NCBI RefSeq assembly: GCF_030345795.1
Contig: NZ_JAUALB010000015.1
Location: 1-64,000 of the forward strand
Source: Micromonospora sp. WMMA1363
GTDB taxonomy: Bacteria > Actinomycetota > Actinomycetes > Mycobacteriales > Micromonosporaceae
Reading direction: 5' to 3'
DNA length: 64,000 nucleotides
The first letter of the stretch is position 1. Each line of letters starts with the position of its first letter. Both the position numbers and the translations under genes were made by a program. Below, piece after piece: positions 19,635-28,511 of the stretch. Under the pieces are notes generated by a model. It made no database searches. It had not been told where the DNA came from and saw only the letters and a list, made by a program, of their open reading frames with translations.

Positions 19635-20411
19635 TCAGCCGACTCCGCAGGCCGGGGCTGACCAGTCGGTCGTGTTAGGCCTGTTGTCGCTGTTGTTCTC
19701 CCGGCGGGAGTCCACGTGGACATGGTCGTTGTGGTTTGGGTATCCCGGCCCGAGGATGCCGCTGAAGCCGTGGTTACGGGCTTCTCGGGCCACCTCGCAC
19801 AGTGACGAGGTACGCGATTGCAGGTCGGCCGCCTTGCCGTAGAGGTGCTGGCTGTTCGACACACCGCCGACCTGCCGGTTGCAGGCGATGTCGCGAAAGC
19901 CACTGGTCACGTAGAGCGGCTTGTCACCAAGGCTGCGCCGCAGCGCCTCCAGCTTCCACATCGTACGTACTGCGGCTTCCCGGGTGGCGCTCGCGGACAG
20001 CGGCCCACCGCTCCACCCGCCCTTGCCACACCCGTTGTCCAACTCGCTGTAGCTGAAGTGCTGCGGGGTGCAGTCATCGTCTTGCAGGCTATAGATCTTG
20101 GCGAACGTCTGCGGACCGGCGATGCCGTCAACCCGCAGGCCGTACGCGGACTGGAAGCGCCGGACCGCGGCGGCCGTCTCGGGGCCATAGATGCCATCGA
20201 TATGGACGATGTTTCGGTAGGCGGCCCAACCCGCCACCCGGATCTGCAACTGCCGGACGTCGTTGCCGGAGCGTCCCTGCTTAAGGGTTCTTGTCCAGGT
20301 GTAGCAGCCGTCGGCGTGGGCCGCCGGCGCGGCGACCACCGTGGCGACCGCCGTGCCGGGCAATGCCAGCACGAACGCGACGACCATCCGTTTCAGAGCA
20401 TAGAAATACAT
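19635..20411 (-). CDS. Secreted zinc D-Ala-D-Ala carboxypeptidase (M15 family)
   Basis: A 258-residue protein predicted to cleave the terminal D-Ala of peptidoglycan stem peptides outside the cell. ATG 20411 follows GAAGGA. A signal peptide covers residues 1 to about 34 (VVAFVLALP, cleavage after AHA). A peptidoglycan-binding_1 domain follows (QGRSGNDVRQLQIRV; IDGIYGPETAAAVRRFQSAY). Then the M15 catalytic domain, with VTSGFRDIACN, the zinc motif SNSQHLYGKAADLQ (His and Asp) and HNDHVHVD (His). The layout matches the Streptomyces albus G carboxypeptidase. A 35-bp palindrome lies about 145 bases upstream. It is complete and stands alone between IS debris. Confidence 0.88.
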   Translation of the reverse strand: MYFYALKRMVVAFVLALPGTAVATVVAAPAAHADGCYTWTRTLKQGRSGNDVRQLQIRVAGWAAYRNIVHIDGIYGPETAAAVRRFQSAYGLRVDGIAGPQTFAKIYSLQDDDCTPQHFSYSELDNGCGKGGWSGGPLSASATREAAVRTMWKLEALRRSLGDKPLYVTSGFRDIACNRQVGGVSNSQHLYGKAADLQSRTSSLCEVAREARNHGFSGILGPGYPNHNDHVHVDSRRENNSDNRPNTTDWSAPACGVG

Positions 20412-20555
20412 CGAAGTCCTTCGGTAGAGAGCGAATCAGGCGTATGCAGGTCATCAACCGAAGTGACCTGTGCACCTCACTTTCACGGCCGTCGGGAAGC
20501 TCATGAGAAAAAATTAGGATTTTTTTTCCACATTCACCCTACTGGGCGGCCGACA

Positions 20556-20590
20556 TGAATACGAATGTATTAGTAATACATTCGTATTCA
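20556..20590. promoter_or_regulatory. 35-bp perfect palindrome, probable operator
   Basis: TGAATACGAATGTATTA (20556-20572), a single central G, and the exact complement (20574-20590). It sits in the AT-rich region upstream of the minus-strand peptidase gene. The size and symmetry suit a dimeric repressor such as a TetR- or GntR-type regulator, but no such gene is adjacent. Confidence 0.65.
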
Positions 20591-20929
20591 CGAACGCGCA
20601 GCATATTCGCCACTTTCGCCTCTAGGTTTAGTTGCGAGAATCCCGGATAAAGGCTCTACGAAATTAGCGGGGGTTGAGGTGTCCTCGGGTTTGTCGGGTG
20701 GTGGCTGTCGGTTCTCAGCTGAAGTGGCGAGCGGGCGGCGCGATGGCGAACCGGGTGGCGAACACCGGCCGGTGTCTCAGCGAAAGTGGCGGAGACCCTG
20801 CTCCGGCGGCCCGCCGGACGCTCGCGGCACGGAAATCCGCCAGATCAGATGAGAAGCCGGCCCGACTCGTCGACGGGCTCGCATGTGGCGAAGGGCAGGT
20901 CAGCGCGATGACGGACCGACAGATTGAAC
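20591..20929. other. Gap between palindrome and ISL3 remnant
   Basis: No convincing gene. It contains the AT-rich tail of the palindrome region and then GC-rich sequence leading into the 3' end of a decayed ISL3 transposase. Confidence 0.4.
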
Positions 20930-21925
20930 GAGAAGCGACAGTGGCGCAGCGGGTGCGTAGTCGCTGGTTGACGGGGTTGCGGAAGCCGTAGGCGTCGCGG
21001 GCGACGGTTTTGATCACTCGGTTGGTGCCTTCGGAGCCAGCGTTGGTGATGCCGGTGTGGAGGAAGGCGAGGATCTGGGGCCACCAGGTCTGCACGGTGG
21101 TTGCCAGGCGGGCGAGTTCGGGCAGATCGGCGTGGGCGCAGCGGCGGTAGAAGCGGTAGAGCAGCTCGGCGACGCGTTCGCGATTGGGGTTGACGGGCCA
21201 GCGCGAGCAGGTCGAGCAGGTCTTCCTTGGCGTTCCAGGCGGCCAGGATCGGCGCCCCGATGCGTGCCGGCAGCGCGGCCAGTTCGGCTTCGAGGTCGTC
21301 GACATGCTCGGCGCGCATACGGGCGGCCGATCGGGTCAGCCGGTTGCGCAGTTCCCACTCGCGGTTGCCTTTGCGTCCGCGTCGGCCGCGGACCTGCACG
21401 GTGACCCGGCGGCGGACCCCGGTGACGGTGGCGTTGGCCAACTGCACGAGGTGGAAGTGGTCGACGACGAGTTGGGCGTGCGGCAGGACCCGCTCGATGG
21501 CGGACTTGAAGATCGTGCACATGTCGATCGCGACGTAGCGGACCTGATCACGCCACGTCGGCGGGCGTGCCAGGAGCCAGTCGGCCACGACCTGGGCGGT
21601 GCGGCCCTCGACCTGCCCGAGCAGTCCCCCTGCCCGCCCGACAGATCCACAAACCCGACGTGCCAGCGGTCGACCGTGCTCTGCCAGGCGCCGGTGGCCT
21701 CGTCGAGGACGAACTTCGGCCTGCCCCGGCGAATCTCATCGATGCCCAACACCTCGACAGGCTGCGGCTGGACGGGCAGCACGGCAGCGGCATGCGCGGC
21801 GAACGCGGCGGCGACGACCGGCCACGACAGGTCATGATCCCGGGCCGCCTGCACGACAGCGCGTCCATCGTCAGCGACCGCAGCGCCGGACGCCGCCCGC
21901 AACCGCGCGGTCAACCTCTTGCGAG
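20930..21925 (-). pseudogene. ISL3-family transposase, truncated and frameshifted
   Basis: Recognisable ISL3 core motifs: VLGIDEIRRGRPKFVLDEAT (first Asp), STVDRWHVGFVDLSGGQG, RYVAIDMCTIFKSAI, LVVDHFHLVQLANATV and a C-terminal NAGSEGTNRVIKTVARDAYG with the Glu. At least two frameshifts (near 21625 and 21190) split it over three frames. The N-terminal zinc region is missing; the broken end overlaps the tail of the gene at 21911-22260. Confidence 0.82.
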
Positions 21926-22260
21926 CCGGTACAGCAGCGACACCAGCAGGCCGGCGGCGACCGCGAACAGCAGGGTGTGCGTGACCGCTCGGTGTCCGCC
22001 TCGGCCAGTGCAGCAGCGGCAGGAGGCCGTCCGCAGCGCTGCCGCGCCCGCCGCTGTGCCCCGGGCGATCAGCCGGGTTACCGGACCCAGCGACCGGGCG
22101 ATGACCGACCCGGGGTGATCGACGTCTGGCGGTAATGCACCGTGGTGACGGCTGCGCCGACCACCACGGTGCCCACCGCCGGTCGTGCTCCAAGCCCCGC
22201 TGCCAGCGCGCAGCCGCCCAGCCAGGCCACCGCCCCGGACAGCGCGTGAGAACGCTCCAT
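21911..22260 (-). pseudogene. Metal-dependent membrane hydrolase (YdjM-like), broken
   Basis: MERSHALSGAVAWLGGCAL is the typical N-terminus of the YdjM-like family (PF04307). After a one-base shift near 22138 the frame continues as PPDVDHPGSVIARSLGPVTR and GGHRAVTHTLLFAVAAGLL, which carry the conserved D-x-D-H and H-R-x-x-T-H motifs. It stops early at 21911, where ISL3 sequence begins. It was an inner-membrane protein, now inactive. Confidence 0.65.
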
Positions 22261-22317
22261 CAACTGGGTGATGCGCCGCAACCGCATGACGTGGAGGGCC
22301 ATCCAGCGAGGCTGCGC

Positions 22318-22562
22318 ACCCCGCAAGGGTGGCGGCCCATCGCCTTCGACGGGGTCGAACTGTTCAAGATCGCGAAGGTCCCCGTGACCCGACCGCTATC
22401 GCGGCAGGAAGATTCCGAATCCCTGGCAGCCCAGACCGGCAAGCCCGTCCCAACGGCATGACCTCGTGGAGAGCCCGGTGCGGTGAGAGTCGCACGCCGG
22501 GTTCGGCGGGCGGGTCCGGGAAACGGACCGCGAGCAATCCAGGCACCGCGCCCGGACCCAAC
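22318..22562 (+). mobile_element. Group II intron 3' remnant (maturase tail, domains V-VI)
   Basis: The C-terminal codons of an intron maturase (RPIAFDGVELFKIAKVPVTR) are followed by a domain V hairpin at 22471-22505 (GAGCCCGGTGCGG, bulge, CGCACGCCGGGTTCG). A domain VI-like stem follows, and a 3' end CCCAAC at 22562. The rest of the intron is absent. The downstream exon is an IS5 transposase. Confidence 0.72.
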
Positions 22563-22712
22563 ACCCTGGGCTGGATCATGCACCACCGCCGACTCGTCCG
22601 CGACTACGAAGCCCGACCCGACAACTCCGCCAGCATGATCACCATCGCCATGATCGACAACCTCGCCAAGCGCCTCACCGCCGAAACTACCCCAACCTGG
22701 CGATACAGCTAA
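22563..22712 (+). pseudogene. IS5-family transposase C-terminus (3' exon)
   Basis: In frame directly after the intron end it reads TLGWIMHHRRLVRDYEARPD and then a helical tail ending TWRYS. This is the conserved C-terminal ERT(L/F)GW motif region of IS5-type transposases. The 5' exon has been lost. Confidence 0.72.
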
Positions 22713-22777
22713 ACCCATATAACCGACGAAGTGCGTAAATCAGACGTCCTCTCAGCCGTGTTGTGGACGGGAAGGGA

Positions 22778-22813
22778 AAGGCCCCGGATGCCGTATTCGG
22801 TACCCGGGGCCTT
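22778..22813 (-). terminator. Terminator hairpin after the secreted protein gene
   Basis: AAGGCCCCGG and CCGGGGCCTT form a 10-bp stem extended by a few more pairs around TATT. It lies about 75 bases past the 3' end of the minus-strand gene at 22889, as expected for its terminator. Confidence 0.65.
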
Positions 22814-22888
22814 CTCGATCCCCGATCAGAAGTGACCGACGCCTTCGGGACGCCGGTGAACCGGTCCTTTCCGTCGGTGCGGGGTCTG

Positions 22889-24189
22889 TCAAACGAACGG
22901 CTCTGTCTCGTTCGTCTTACAGTCCCTCGGGGCGGTTCTGGTGTCGTCGTTTTCTTGTCCTTTGCCGGGCGTCCGGTGGTCGGACTTTCCTTGTGTGATG
23001 CAGATGGTGACCACGGCCGGGTCGGAGACCACGGTCTGCGGGCCGTACGTGCCGGAGGCGTACGCGGTGTTGGTGACCTTGCCCTCCTTGGTGTCCGCCC
23101 AGCCGACCACGTACGGTGTGACAGCGTGGCAGTCGGTGAAGGTGCCCGGTGCCAGGGTGGTGGTGTTGCAGACGACCTGGCCGGCGGTCGGGTCGTTTAC
23201 CGTGACGTTGGTGACGGCCACCGTGCCCGAGTTGTACACCCGGTAGGTGTAGATGATCCGGTCGCCCTTGGCCGCGAAGCCCTCCCCCTGGCAGGTGTTG
23301 CGGCAGTCCGACTCGACCCGGGCCTTCTTGCCGATGGACAGGCCGACCTGCACCACCTTCTTCTTCCCCTTGGTGGTGACGGTGAACGTGGCCTCGTTGG
23401 ACGGCACCACCTGGTCTTCGTAATCGCCCTGCGCCTGTGCCGTGTTGACGATCTGACCCTTCTTCACGTCCTGCTGGGTGACGGTGTACGTGCCGGTGCA
23501 GGCGAGGCTCTCCCCCGGCGCGAGATCAGCCTGGGCGAGGTTGCCCGGCTGCGCCGCGGGGCAGGTGATGCCGGTCACCGTATCGTCGACGACGGTGATT
23601 TCGGTGACGGTCACGTTGCCGGTGTTCGTCACCGTGTAGGTGTAGGTGACCGTGTCGCCGGCCTTGAGGTTGCTGGCGGGAGTTCCGGTCTTGGTCAAGG
23701 TCAGCTTCGGGTTCACCGTGGGGTTGCTGCGGCGCAGGTGTGGGTGAGCACGAAGAAGTCCGCCGTACCGGAGATCACGGCAGTTGCTCCGGTGAGCGTC
23801 CATCCGGCCGGGAGTTGGATCCAGGCCTTGCTGGTGCCCATGTTGTTCACGATCGCGCTGGGGTACGTCCCCGATGGGATCGTTTCGATGACCGTGCCGG
23901 TCGGCGTGCTGAACGTCGGGTTGATCGACTGGAACGTCCCGCTCGTGGCCGGGTTGCCCGGCAGGTTGAAGACCCAGACGTCCTCGTTCGGATAGGGTCC
24001 GCCACCCAGGTTGGGATCGCAGTTCTGGGTGTAGCTCGCCGCCGTGGTCGGCACATTGCCCGGATTGATGCTGATGGTCTCCTGCGCGGCGGCCGGCGTA
24101 GCGGCCACCAGTAGCGTGCCGGCTAGTACGACGGCGGAGCCCAGTGTGCCTAGCAGTCTACCCCCCTTGGACCTGAAGCTTCTTCTCAT
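22889..24189 (-). pseudogene. Secreted DUF11-type repeat protein, one frameshift
   Basis: The first part (23713-24189) has ATG 24189 after CAGGAGGA and a signal peptide (LLGTLGSAVVLAGTLLVA, cleavage after AAA), then a domain ending SGTADFFVLTHTCAAA. One base is lost near 23722. The other frame continues to 22889 with two immunoglobulin-like DUF11/DUF7507-type domains (LKAGDTVTYTYTVTNTGNVT; GDRIIYTYRVYNSGTVAV). The intended product is about 430 residues. No LPxTG sorting motif is visible at the C-terminus, so it would be released or wall-associated. The single shift could be a true mutation or an assembly error. Confidence 0.75.
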
Positions 24190-24345
24190 TTATGTCCTCC
24201 TGACGATTACTGGGGGTTAAAGGGAGCTAACCAGAATTTTCTACGCAAACAGGGTGGATGGGTGAGATTTCCACGAAAGTGGGGTGCGGGCCGCTGTCAT
24301 CGCGGTGCAACTAACAAACATCCCGAGAGTTCCCTGCGGTAGCTC

Positions 24346-24382
24346 AGCCCCTGGCAACGTCCTGGCCGGGGGCTTTCTCTCT
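24346..24382 (+). terminator. Possible rightward terminator hairpin
   Basis: AGCCCCTGGC (24346-24355) pairs with GCCGGGGGCT (24365-24374) with one wobble, followed by TTCTCTCT. It lies before the likely start of the zinc-finger gene. It may end transcription from a lost upstream gene. Confidence 0.45.
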
Positions 24383-24475
24383 CAGCTTCCTCGATCGAGC
24401 GGCGCCGCGATCCGCGCCCGCACCTCCGGCCACCTCCGCCGCGCAGACCGCGCCGCCCTGCTCGACGCCGAGCCG

Positions 24476-24976
24476 GTGGAGTGCGACTGGCCCGAGGTCG
24501 CCCGGCCTCCCGACCGGTCTTGGCGGCCTGTAGGGACTTGTCGATGCCCGGTCTGCTGCGGGTCGCTGAGCGGGCCGTTCGGTGACGCCGCGCCGAACCG
24601 AATGTATTGCTCAGCGGCGTGCCGGCAGGAGGCGTACCGGCGGCGCAACGCCGGCGTCGGACCGGCGGCGGTGCGCCGGGCCGAGGCAGCCCGAGCCGCG
24701 GAACTGCAGGCGGCGGGCGCCGTGGTCCAGGCGCTGCTCGCCGAACTCGACGACGATCTCGACACCCTGCGGTACACCGTCGACCGGCGAAGCCCGTATG
24801 CCCAACTGTCCTACGAAGTGCGCGGCCTAGCCGGCCGCGTCGAACAACTTGCCGCGGCCGCCGTCGCCTACGGCCGGGCCCTCGGGGTGCCGTGGGCGGA
24901 GATCGCCGAGGACACCGGCGTCGACGAGACGACCCTGCGGCGGCGCCAGCGTCGCGCCGGCTGCTCCGGCACCTGA
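24476..24976 (+). CDS. Zinc-finger plus helix-turn-helix protein
   Basis: About 166 residues from GTG 24476; an open frame extends upstream to 24284 but crosses a terminator-like hairpin. Near the N-terminus a four-cysteine motif is seen: CPVCCG, then [15 protein letters not shown] long Ala-rich helix follows, and a C-terminal helix-turn-helix-like end ([20 protein letters not shown]). It resembles actinobacterial plasmid and phage DNA-binding proteins. A 49-bp segment of its 5' part recurs, in complement, at 43122-43170 with one mismatch. Role unknown. Confidence 0.6.
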   Translation: MECDWPEVARPPDRSWRPVGTCRCPVCCGSLSGPFGDAAPNRMYCSAACRQEAYRRRNAGVGPAAVRRAEAARAAELQAAGAVVQALLAELDDDLDTLRYTVDRRSPYAQLSYEVRGLAGRVEQLAAAAVAYGRALGVPWAEIAEDTGVDETTLRRRQRRAGCSGT

Positions 24977-24982
24977 CCTGAC

Positions 24983-25187
24983 AGGGCCTTCGGCAAAGAT
25001 GTCGTCAGGTGATGCCGAGTAGTGCCAGCGGGCGGGTGCTGTCGCGGGCGTGGTGGCGGCGATGTTGGTGACGCCGACGGTGCGGAGTGCGCCGATGGCG
25101 GCGTTGCGGAGGGCGGCCATGACTTGGGGTCCGGTGCCGGTGCGGATTTGAGAGCGGTCCTCGTCGTAGGTGACGTCACGCGTGGTC
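24983..25187 (-). mobile_element. ISAs1-family 3' end fragment
   Basis: The minus strand encodes [20 protein letters not shown], then [20 protein letters not shown], the C-terminus of an ISAs1 transposase. The terminal repeat is CAGGGCCTTCGGCAAAG at 24983. It ends abruptly at about 25187, where a duplicated piece of the next gene starts. Confidence 0.8.
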
Positions 25188-25405
25188 GGGACGTGCGGAC
25201 GGGGCGGTTCGAGCGCAGTCTGTCCGCGCTGACCGCGGCCGGAGCGTTGGTGATGGCGGCGGAAATCTACTTCGAGCATGACTCGGCGAGTTTTGGCAAT
25301 AAGATGATGTGGGTGCCGGTTGCGCTCGGTCCGGTTGGAGCGGCGGCGGGGGTCGCGGGGTTCTTCAGCCGGCGGATGGCCAAGATGGCACTACCAATCA
25401 CGTCC
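25188..25405 (+). pseudogene. Partial duplication of the 25526 membrane gene
   Basis: This closely matches 25583-25800, codons about 20-92 of the downstream gene ([35 protein letters not shown]). It lacks the start and the C-terminal half. The junction with ISAs1 debris on its left suggests a rearrangement copied it. Confidence 0.85.
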
Positions 25406-25525
25406 GCTGCTTACCGTCGTCGTCGACATGGTCGGAGCCCGCCACGACAGACAGGGCCGGGCACACTGACGGCGCATCCACCTCCTGGCTCGATCACGGC
25501 CGTTGCGTACCGTATGGGGGGCACA

Positions 25526-25987
25526 ATGCAGATCCGGCGGAGGTCGTCGTCGGCGGCGCGGTGGGATATCGATCGCGTGGTCGGGGACGTGCGGACAGGG
25601 CGGTTCGAGCGCAGTCTGTCCGCGCTGACCGCGGCCGGAGCGTTGGTGACGGCGGCGGAAATCTACTTCGAGCACGACTCGGCGAGTTTCGGCAACAAAA
25701 TGATGTGGGCGCCGGTTGCGCTCGGTCCGGTTGGAGCGGCGGCGGGGGTCGCGGGGTTCTTCAGCCGGCGGATGGCCAAAACGGCACTGCCAATCGCTTC
25801 CGCGGCCATCGTGGCGAACGGCTTGCAGGGCACGTACCTGCACGCCCGCGGGATCGCGCAGAAGCCGGGCGGCTGGCGCAACGCGCGCTACAACATGGAG
25901 ATGGGGCCACCTCTGTTGGCGCCGTTGCTGGTGACGATGGTCGGCGGGATGGGCATGTTGGCGGCGGTGCTGCGACGTGAACGCTGA
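25526..25987 (+). CDS. Four-helix membrane protein of the redox operon
   Basis: A 153-residue protein; ATG 25526 follows GGGGGG. Predicted helices lie at about residues 28-47, 59-79, 85-104 and 128-150 (PLLAPLLVTMVGGMGMLAAV). The N-terminus is basic and cytoplasmic. Its stop overlaps the GTG start of the next gene at 25977, so translation is coupled. The context suggests it anchors, or passes electrons for, the subunit 3-like protein and GMC oxidoreductase. No named family recognised. Confidence 0.75.
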   Translation: MQIRRRSSSAARWDIDRVVGDVRTGRFERSLSALTAAGALVTAAEIYFEHDSASFGNKMMWAPVALGPVGAAAGVAGFFSRRMAKTALPIASAAIVANGLQGTYLHARGIAQKPGGWRNARYNMEMGPPLLAPLLVTMVGGMGMLAAVLRRER

Positions 25988-26561
25988 GAACGTGCGGTTT
26001 CCTGGTTTCGACGCGCTGTCTCAGCAGCGGCATTGGGATCCGGTGACGACCGGGGTGGTGCTGGAGCGGATCAGCAACCTGCGGGACTTCCGGTTCTTCA
26101 ACCCCGACGAACAGGCGATCGCGACTGTGCTGTGCGACCGGCTGCTCGGTCAGGGCGGCAACGGCCGGATCCCGGTCGCTGCGATGATCGACGCGCGACT
26201 GGCCGAGTCGCAGACCGACGGTTGGCGCTACGCCGACATGCCCGAGGACGGTCAGGCATGGCGCGACACGTTGGCCGCCCTGCGGGAGGACGGGTTCGCG
26301 TCCGCCGGGGAGAAGGAACAGAACGCGTTGATCCAGGCCGTTCAGGATGCCGGCGACGCCGATTGGCACGGCCTGCCGGCAGCCCGGGTGTGGAGCCTGT
26401 GGACGCGGTACGCCTGCACCGCCTTCTACGCCCATCCGGACGCATGGTCGGAGATGGGTTTTCCGGGGCCGGCCTATCCGCGGGGTTACAAGAACACCGG
26501 AGTGGATCGTCGGGAGCCGTTCGAGGTGGTCGACACCCGGCCGGACGAGGAGCCGCGATGA
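25977..26561 (+). CDS. Gluconate 2-dehydrogenase subunit 3-like protein
   Basis: A 194-residue protein with the features of the gluconate 2-dehydrogenase subunit 3 family (PF13618): RDFRFFNPDEQAIATVLCDR near residue 40, then a helical body and a C-terminal FYAHPDAWSEMGFPGPAYPR. In known complexes this small subunit partners the FAD-containing large subunit. A Tat-type signal, common in the family, is not seen, so the complex may be cytoplasmic or assembled at the membrane protein. GTG 25977 overlaps the upstream stop and its own TGA overlaps the next ATG (ATGA at 26558). Confidence 0.82.
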   Translation: MNAENVRFPGFDALSQQRHWDPVTTGVVLERISNLRDFRFFNPDEQAIATVLCDRLLGQGGNGRIPVAAMIDARLAESQTDGWRYADMPEDGQAWRDTLAALREDGFASAGEKEQNALIQAVQDAGDADWHGLPAARVWSLWTRYACTAFYAHPDAWSEMGFPGPAYPRGYKNTGVDRREPFEVVDTRPDEEPR

Positions 26562-28177
26562 GCGCTGTCCGCGAGCGTAACGAGTCGGCCTGGCTGATCC
26601 CGAACGACGGCACCCGGACCAACCACAGGCTGCGCCGCGACATGCGCCGGTTCGACGACACCGACGAGGTGGACCTGGTGGTCGTCGGCTGCGGGGCCGG
26701 CGGGTCGGTGCTGACCCAGCGGCTGGCCCGGGCCGGCTGGCGGGTGGTGGCGCTGGACGCCGGCCCGTTCTGGGACCCGGATCGCGACTGGGTCAGTGAC
26801 GAGGCGGGTTCGCACCGGCTGTACTGGACGGATCCGCGGGTGATCGACGGCGCCGACCCGGTGCCGCTGGGCTCCAACAACTCCGGCCGGGGTGTCGGCG
26901 GGTCGATGGTGCACTACGCCGGCTACACGCCCCGCTTCCACCCGAGCGATTTCGAGACGTACACCCGGGACGGCGTGGGCATCGACTGGCCGCTCTCCTA
27001 CCACGACCTGAAGGGCTACTACGCGGCGATCGAGGAAGAGCTGCCGGTCGCCGGGGAAGCCTGGCCGTGGGGTGATCCGCACACCTATGCGCACCGGCCG
27101 CACCCGGTCAGCGGCAACGGCGAGATCTTCCTGCGCGGCGCTCGTAAGGCGGGGATCACCGCGAAGGTCGGGCCGGTGGCGATCGTCAACGGGCGTTTCG
27201 GGAACCGGCCGCACTGCATCTACCGCGGTTTCTGCCTGCAGGGCTGCAAGGTGAACGCGAAGGCGTCGCCGCTGATCACCCATATCCCGGACGCGCTCGC
27301 CCACGGCGCCGAGGTCCGACCGGATTCGATGGTCACCCGGATCGAGGTGGATGCGCGGACCGGTCGGGCGACCGGGGTGCATTACGTACGGGACGGGATC
27401 GGCCGGTTCCAGCGGGCCCGCATGGTGGCCGTCGCGGGGTATTCGATCGAGACGCCGCGGCTGCTGCTCAACTCCGCCTCGACGCGCTTCCCGGACGGCC
27501 TGTGCAACGACTTCGACCAGGTTGGCCGGTATCTGATGGTGCAGGGTGCGCCGCAGACCGCAGGCCGGTTCGACAACGAGATCCGGATGTACAAGTCGCC
27601 GCCGCCCGAGGTCAGCTCCGAGCAGTTCTACGAGACCGACCCAAGCAAGCCGTACAAGAGAGGGTTTTCGATCCAGACCGTCTCACCTTTGCCGATCACG
27701 TGGGCCGAGCACGTCACCGCCCAAGGGCACTGGGGCGACAAGCTGCGCGAATACATGAGCGACTACGTGCACTGGGCTTGCCTCGGCGCGCTGTGCGAGT
27801 TCCTACCCCGGGCCGACAACCGGGTCACCCTGGCCGACGAGAAGGACCGCCACGGCCTGCCAGTCGCCCGGTTCAGCTACAGCCAGGGCGACAACGACAA
27901 GCGGCTGACGCGCGCCGCCCAGACGGCCATGGAAGACATCCTGCACGCCGCGGGCGCCAACGAAGTGATCACGATCAAACGGTACGCCCACCTGGTCGGT
28001 GGTGCCCGGATGGCCGCCGACGAACGGCACGGCGTGGTCGACGCGGACTGTCGCACCTTCGCCGTACCCAATCTCTACATCACCGACGGCAGCGTGTTGC
28101 CGACGCAGGGCAGCGCGAACCCGGCCCTGACGATCATGGCTGTCGCCGCCCGCACCGCCGACCGGCTCCGGGAGTGA
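26558..28177 (+). CDS. GMC-family FAD oxidoreductase
   Basis: A 539-residue flavoprotein, probably the catalytic subunit of a sugar or polyol dehydrogenase. The N-terminal FAD-binding motif is VDLVVVGCGAGGSVLTQRLA. GSNNSGRGVGGSMVHYAGY is a second flavin contact. The catalytic His lies in KRYAHLVGGARM (about residue 478), and the Asn in the C-terminal signature TDGSVLPTQGSANPALTIM. Cysteines in RGFCLQGCKVNAK resemble those of the gluconate dehydrogenase branch. The substrate cannot be read from sequence. An IS3 element begins a few bases past the stop without damaging the gene. Confidence 0.88.
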   Translation: MSAVRERNESAWLIPNDGTRTNHRLRRDMRRFDDTDEVDLVVVGCGAGGSVLTQRLARAGWRVVALDAGPFWDPDRDWVSDEAGSHRLYWTDPRVIDGADPVPLGSNNSGRGVGGSMVHYAGYTPRFHPSDFETYTRDGVGIDWPLSYHDLKGYYAAIEEELPVAGEAWPWGDPHTYAHRPHPVSGNGEIFLRGARKAGITAKVGPVAIVNGRFGNRPHCIYRGFCLQGCKVNAKASPLITHIPDALAHGAEVRPDSMVTRIEVDARTGRATGVHYVRDGIGRFQRARMVAVAGYSIETPRLLLNSASTRFPDGLCNDFDQVGRYLMVQGAPQTAGRFDNEIRMYKSPPPEVSSEQFYETDPSKPYKRGFSIQTVSPLPITWAEHVTAQGHWGDKLREYMSDYVHWACLGALCEFLPRADNRVTLADEKDRHGLPVARFSYSQGDNDKRLTRAAQTAMEDILHAAGANEVITIKRYAHLVGGARMAADERHGVVDADCRTFAVPNLYITDGSVLPTQGSANPALTIMAVAARTADRLRE

Positions 28178-28199
28178 TGTTCCCCGGGTTTCTCGGAGC

Positions 28200-28511
28200 G
28201 TGGCAGCACCGAAGAAGTACCCCGATGAGCTACGTCAGCGCGCTGTGCGCTTGTATCGCGAGTCGGACCCGAAGCCGGTGATCCGGCGCTTGGCCGAGCA
28301 GCTTGGCGTGCATCACGAGGCGCTGCGGAACTGGATCCGTCAGGCCGAGGCTGACACGGGTGAGCGTCACGACCGGCCGACCAGCGAGATGGTCGAGGAG
28401 AACCGCCGGCTGCGCAGGGAGGTCACCGAGCTGCGGCGGGCCAACGAGATCCTGAAGGCCGCGAGCGCGTATTTCGCGGCGGAGCTCGACCCGACCCGGC
28501 GACGGTCATGA
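28200..28511 (+). CDS. IS3-family OrfA
   Basis: A 103-residue helix-turn-helix protein (KYPDELRQRAVRLYRESD; LAEQLGVHHEALRNWIRQAE) with a C-terminal leucine-zipper-like segment (ENRRLRREVTELRRANEIL). GTG 28200. Its stop overlaps the OrfB start (ATGA at 28508), the usual frameshift-coupling region in IS3 elements. Confidence 0.9.
   Translation: MAAPKKYPDELRQRAVRLYRESDPKPVIRRLAEQLGVHHEALRNWIRQAEADTGERHDRPTSEMVEENRRLRREVTELRRANEILKAASAYFAAELDPTRRRS

Noticed and set aside
24284..24475. Upstream extension of the zinc-finger gene to 24284
   Set aside because: It would translate through a terminator-like hairpin and has no family similarity; GTG 24476 fits better.
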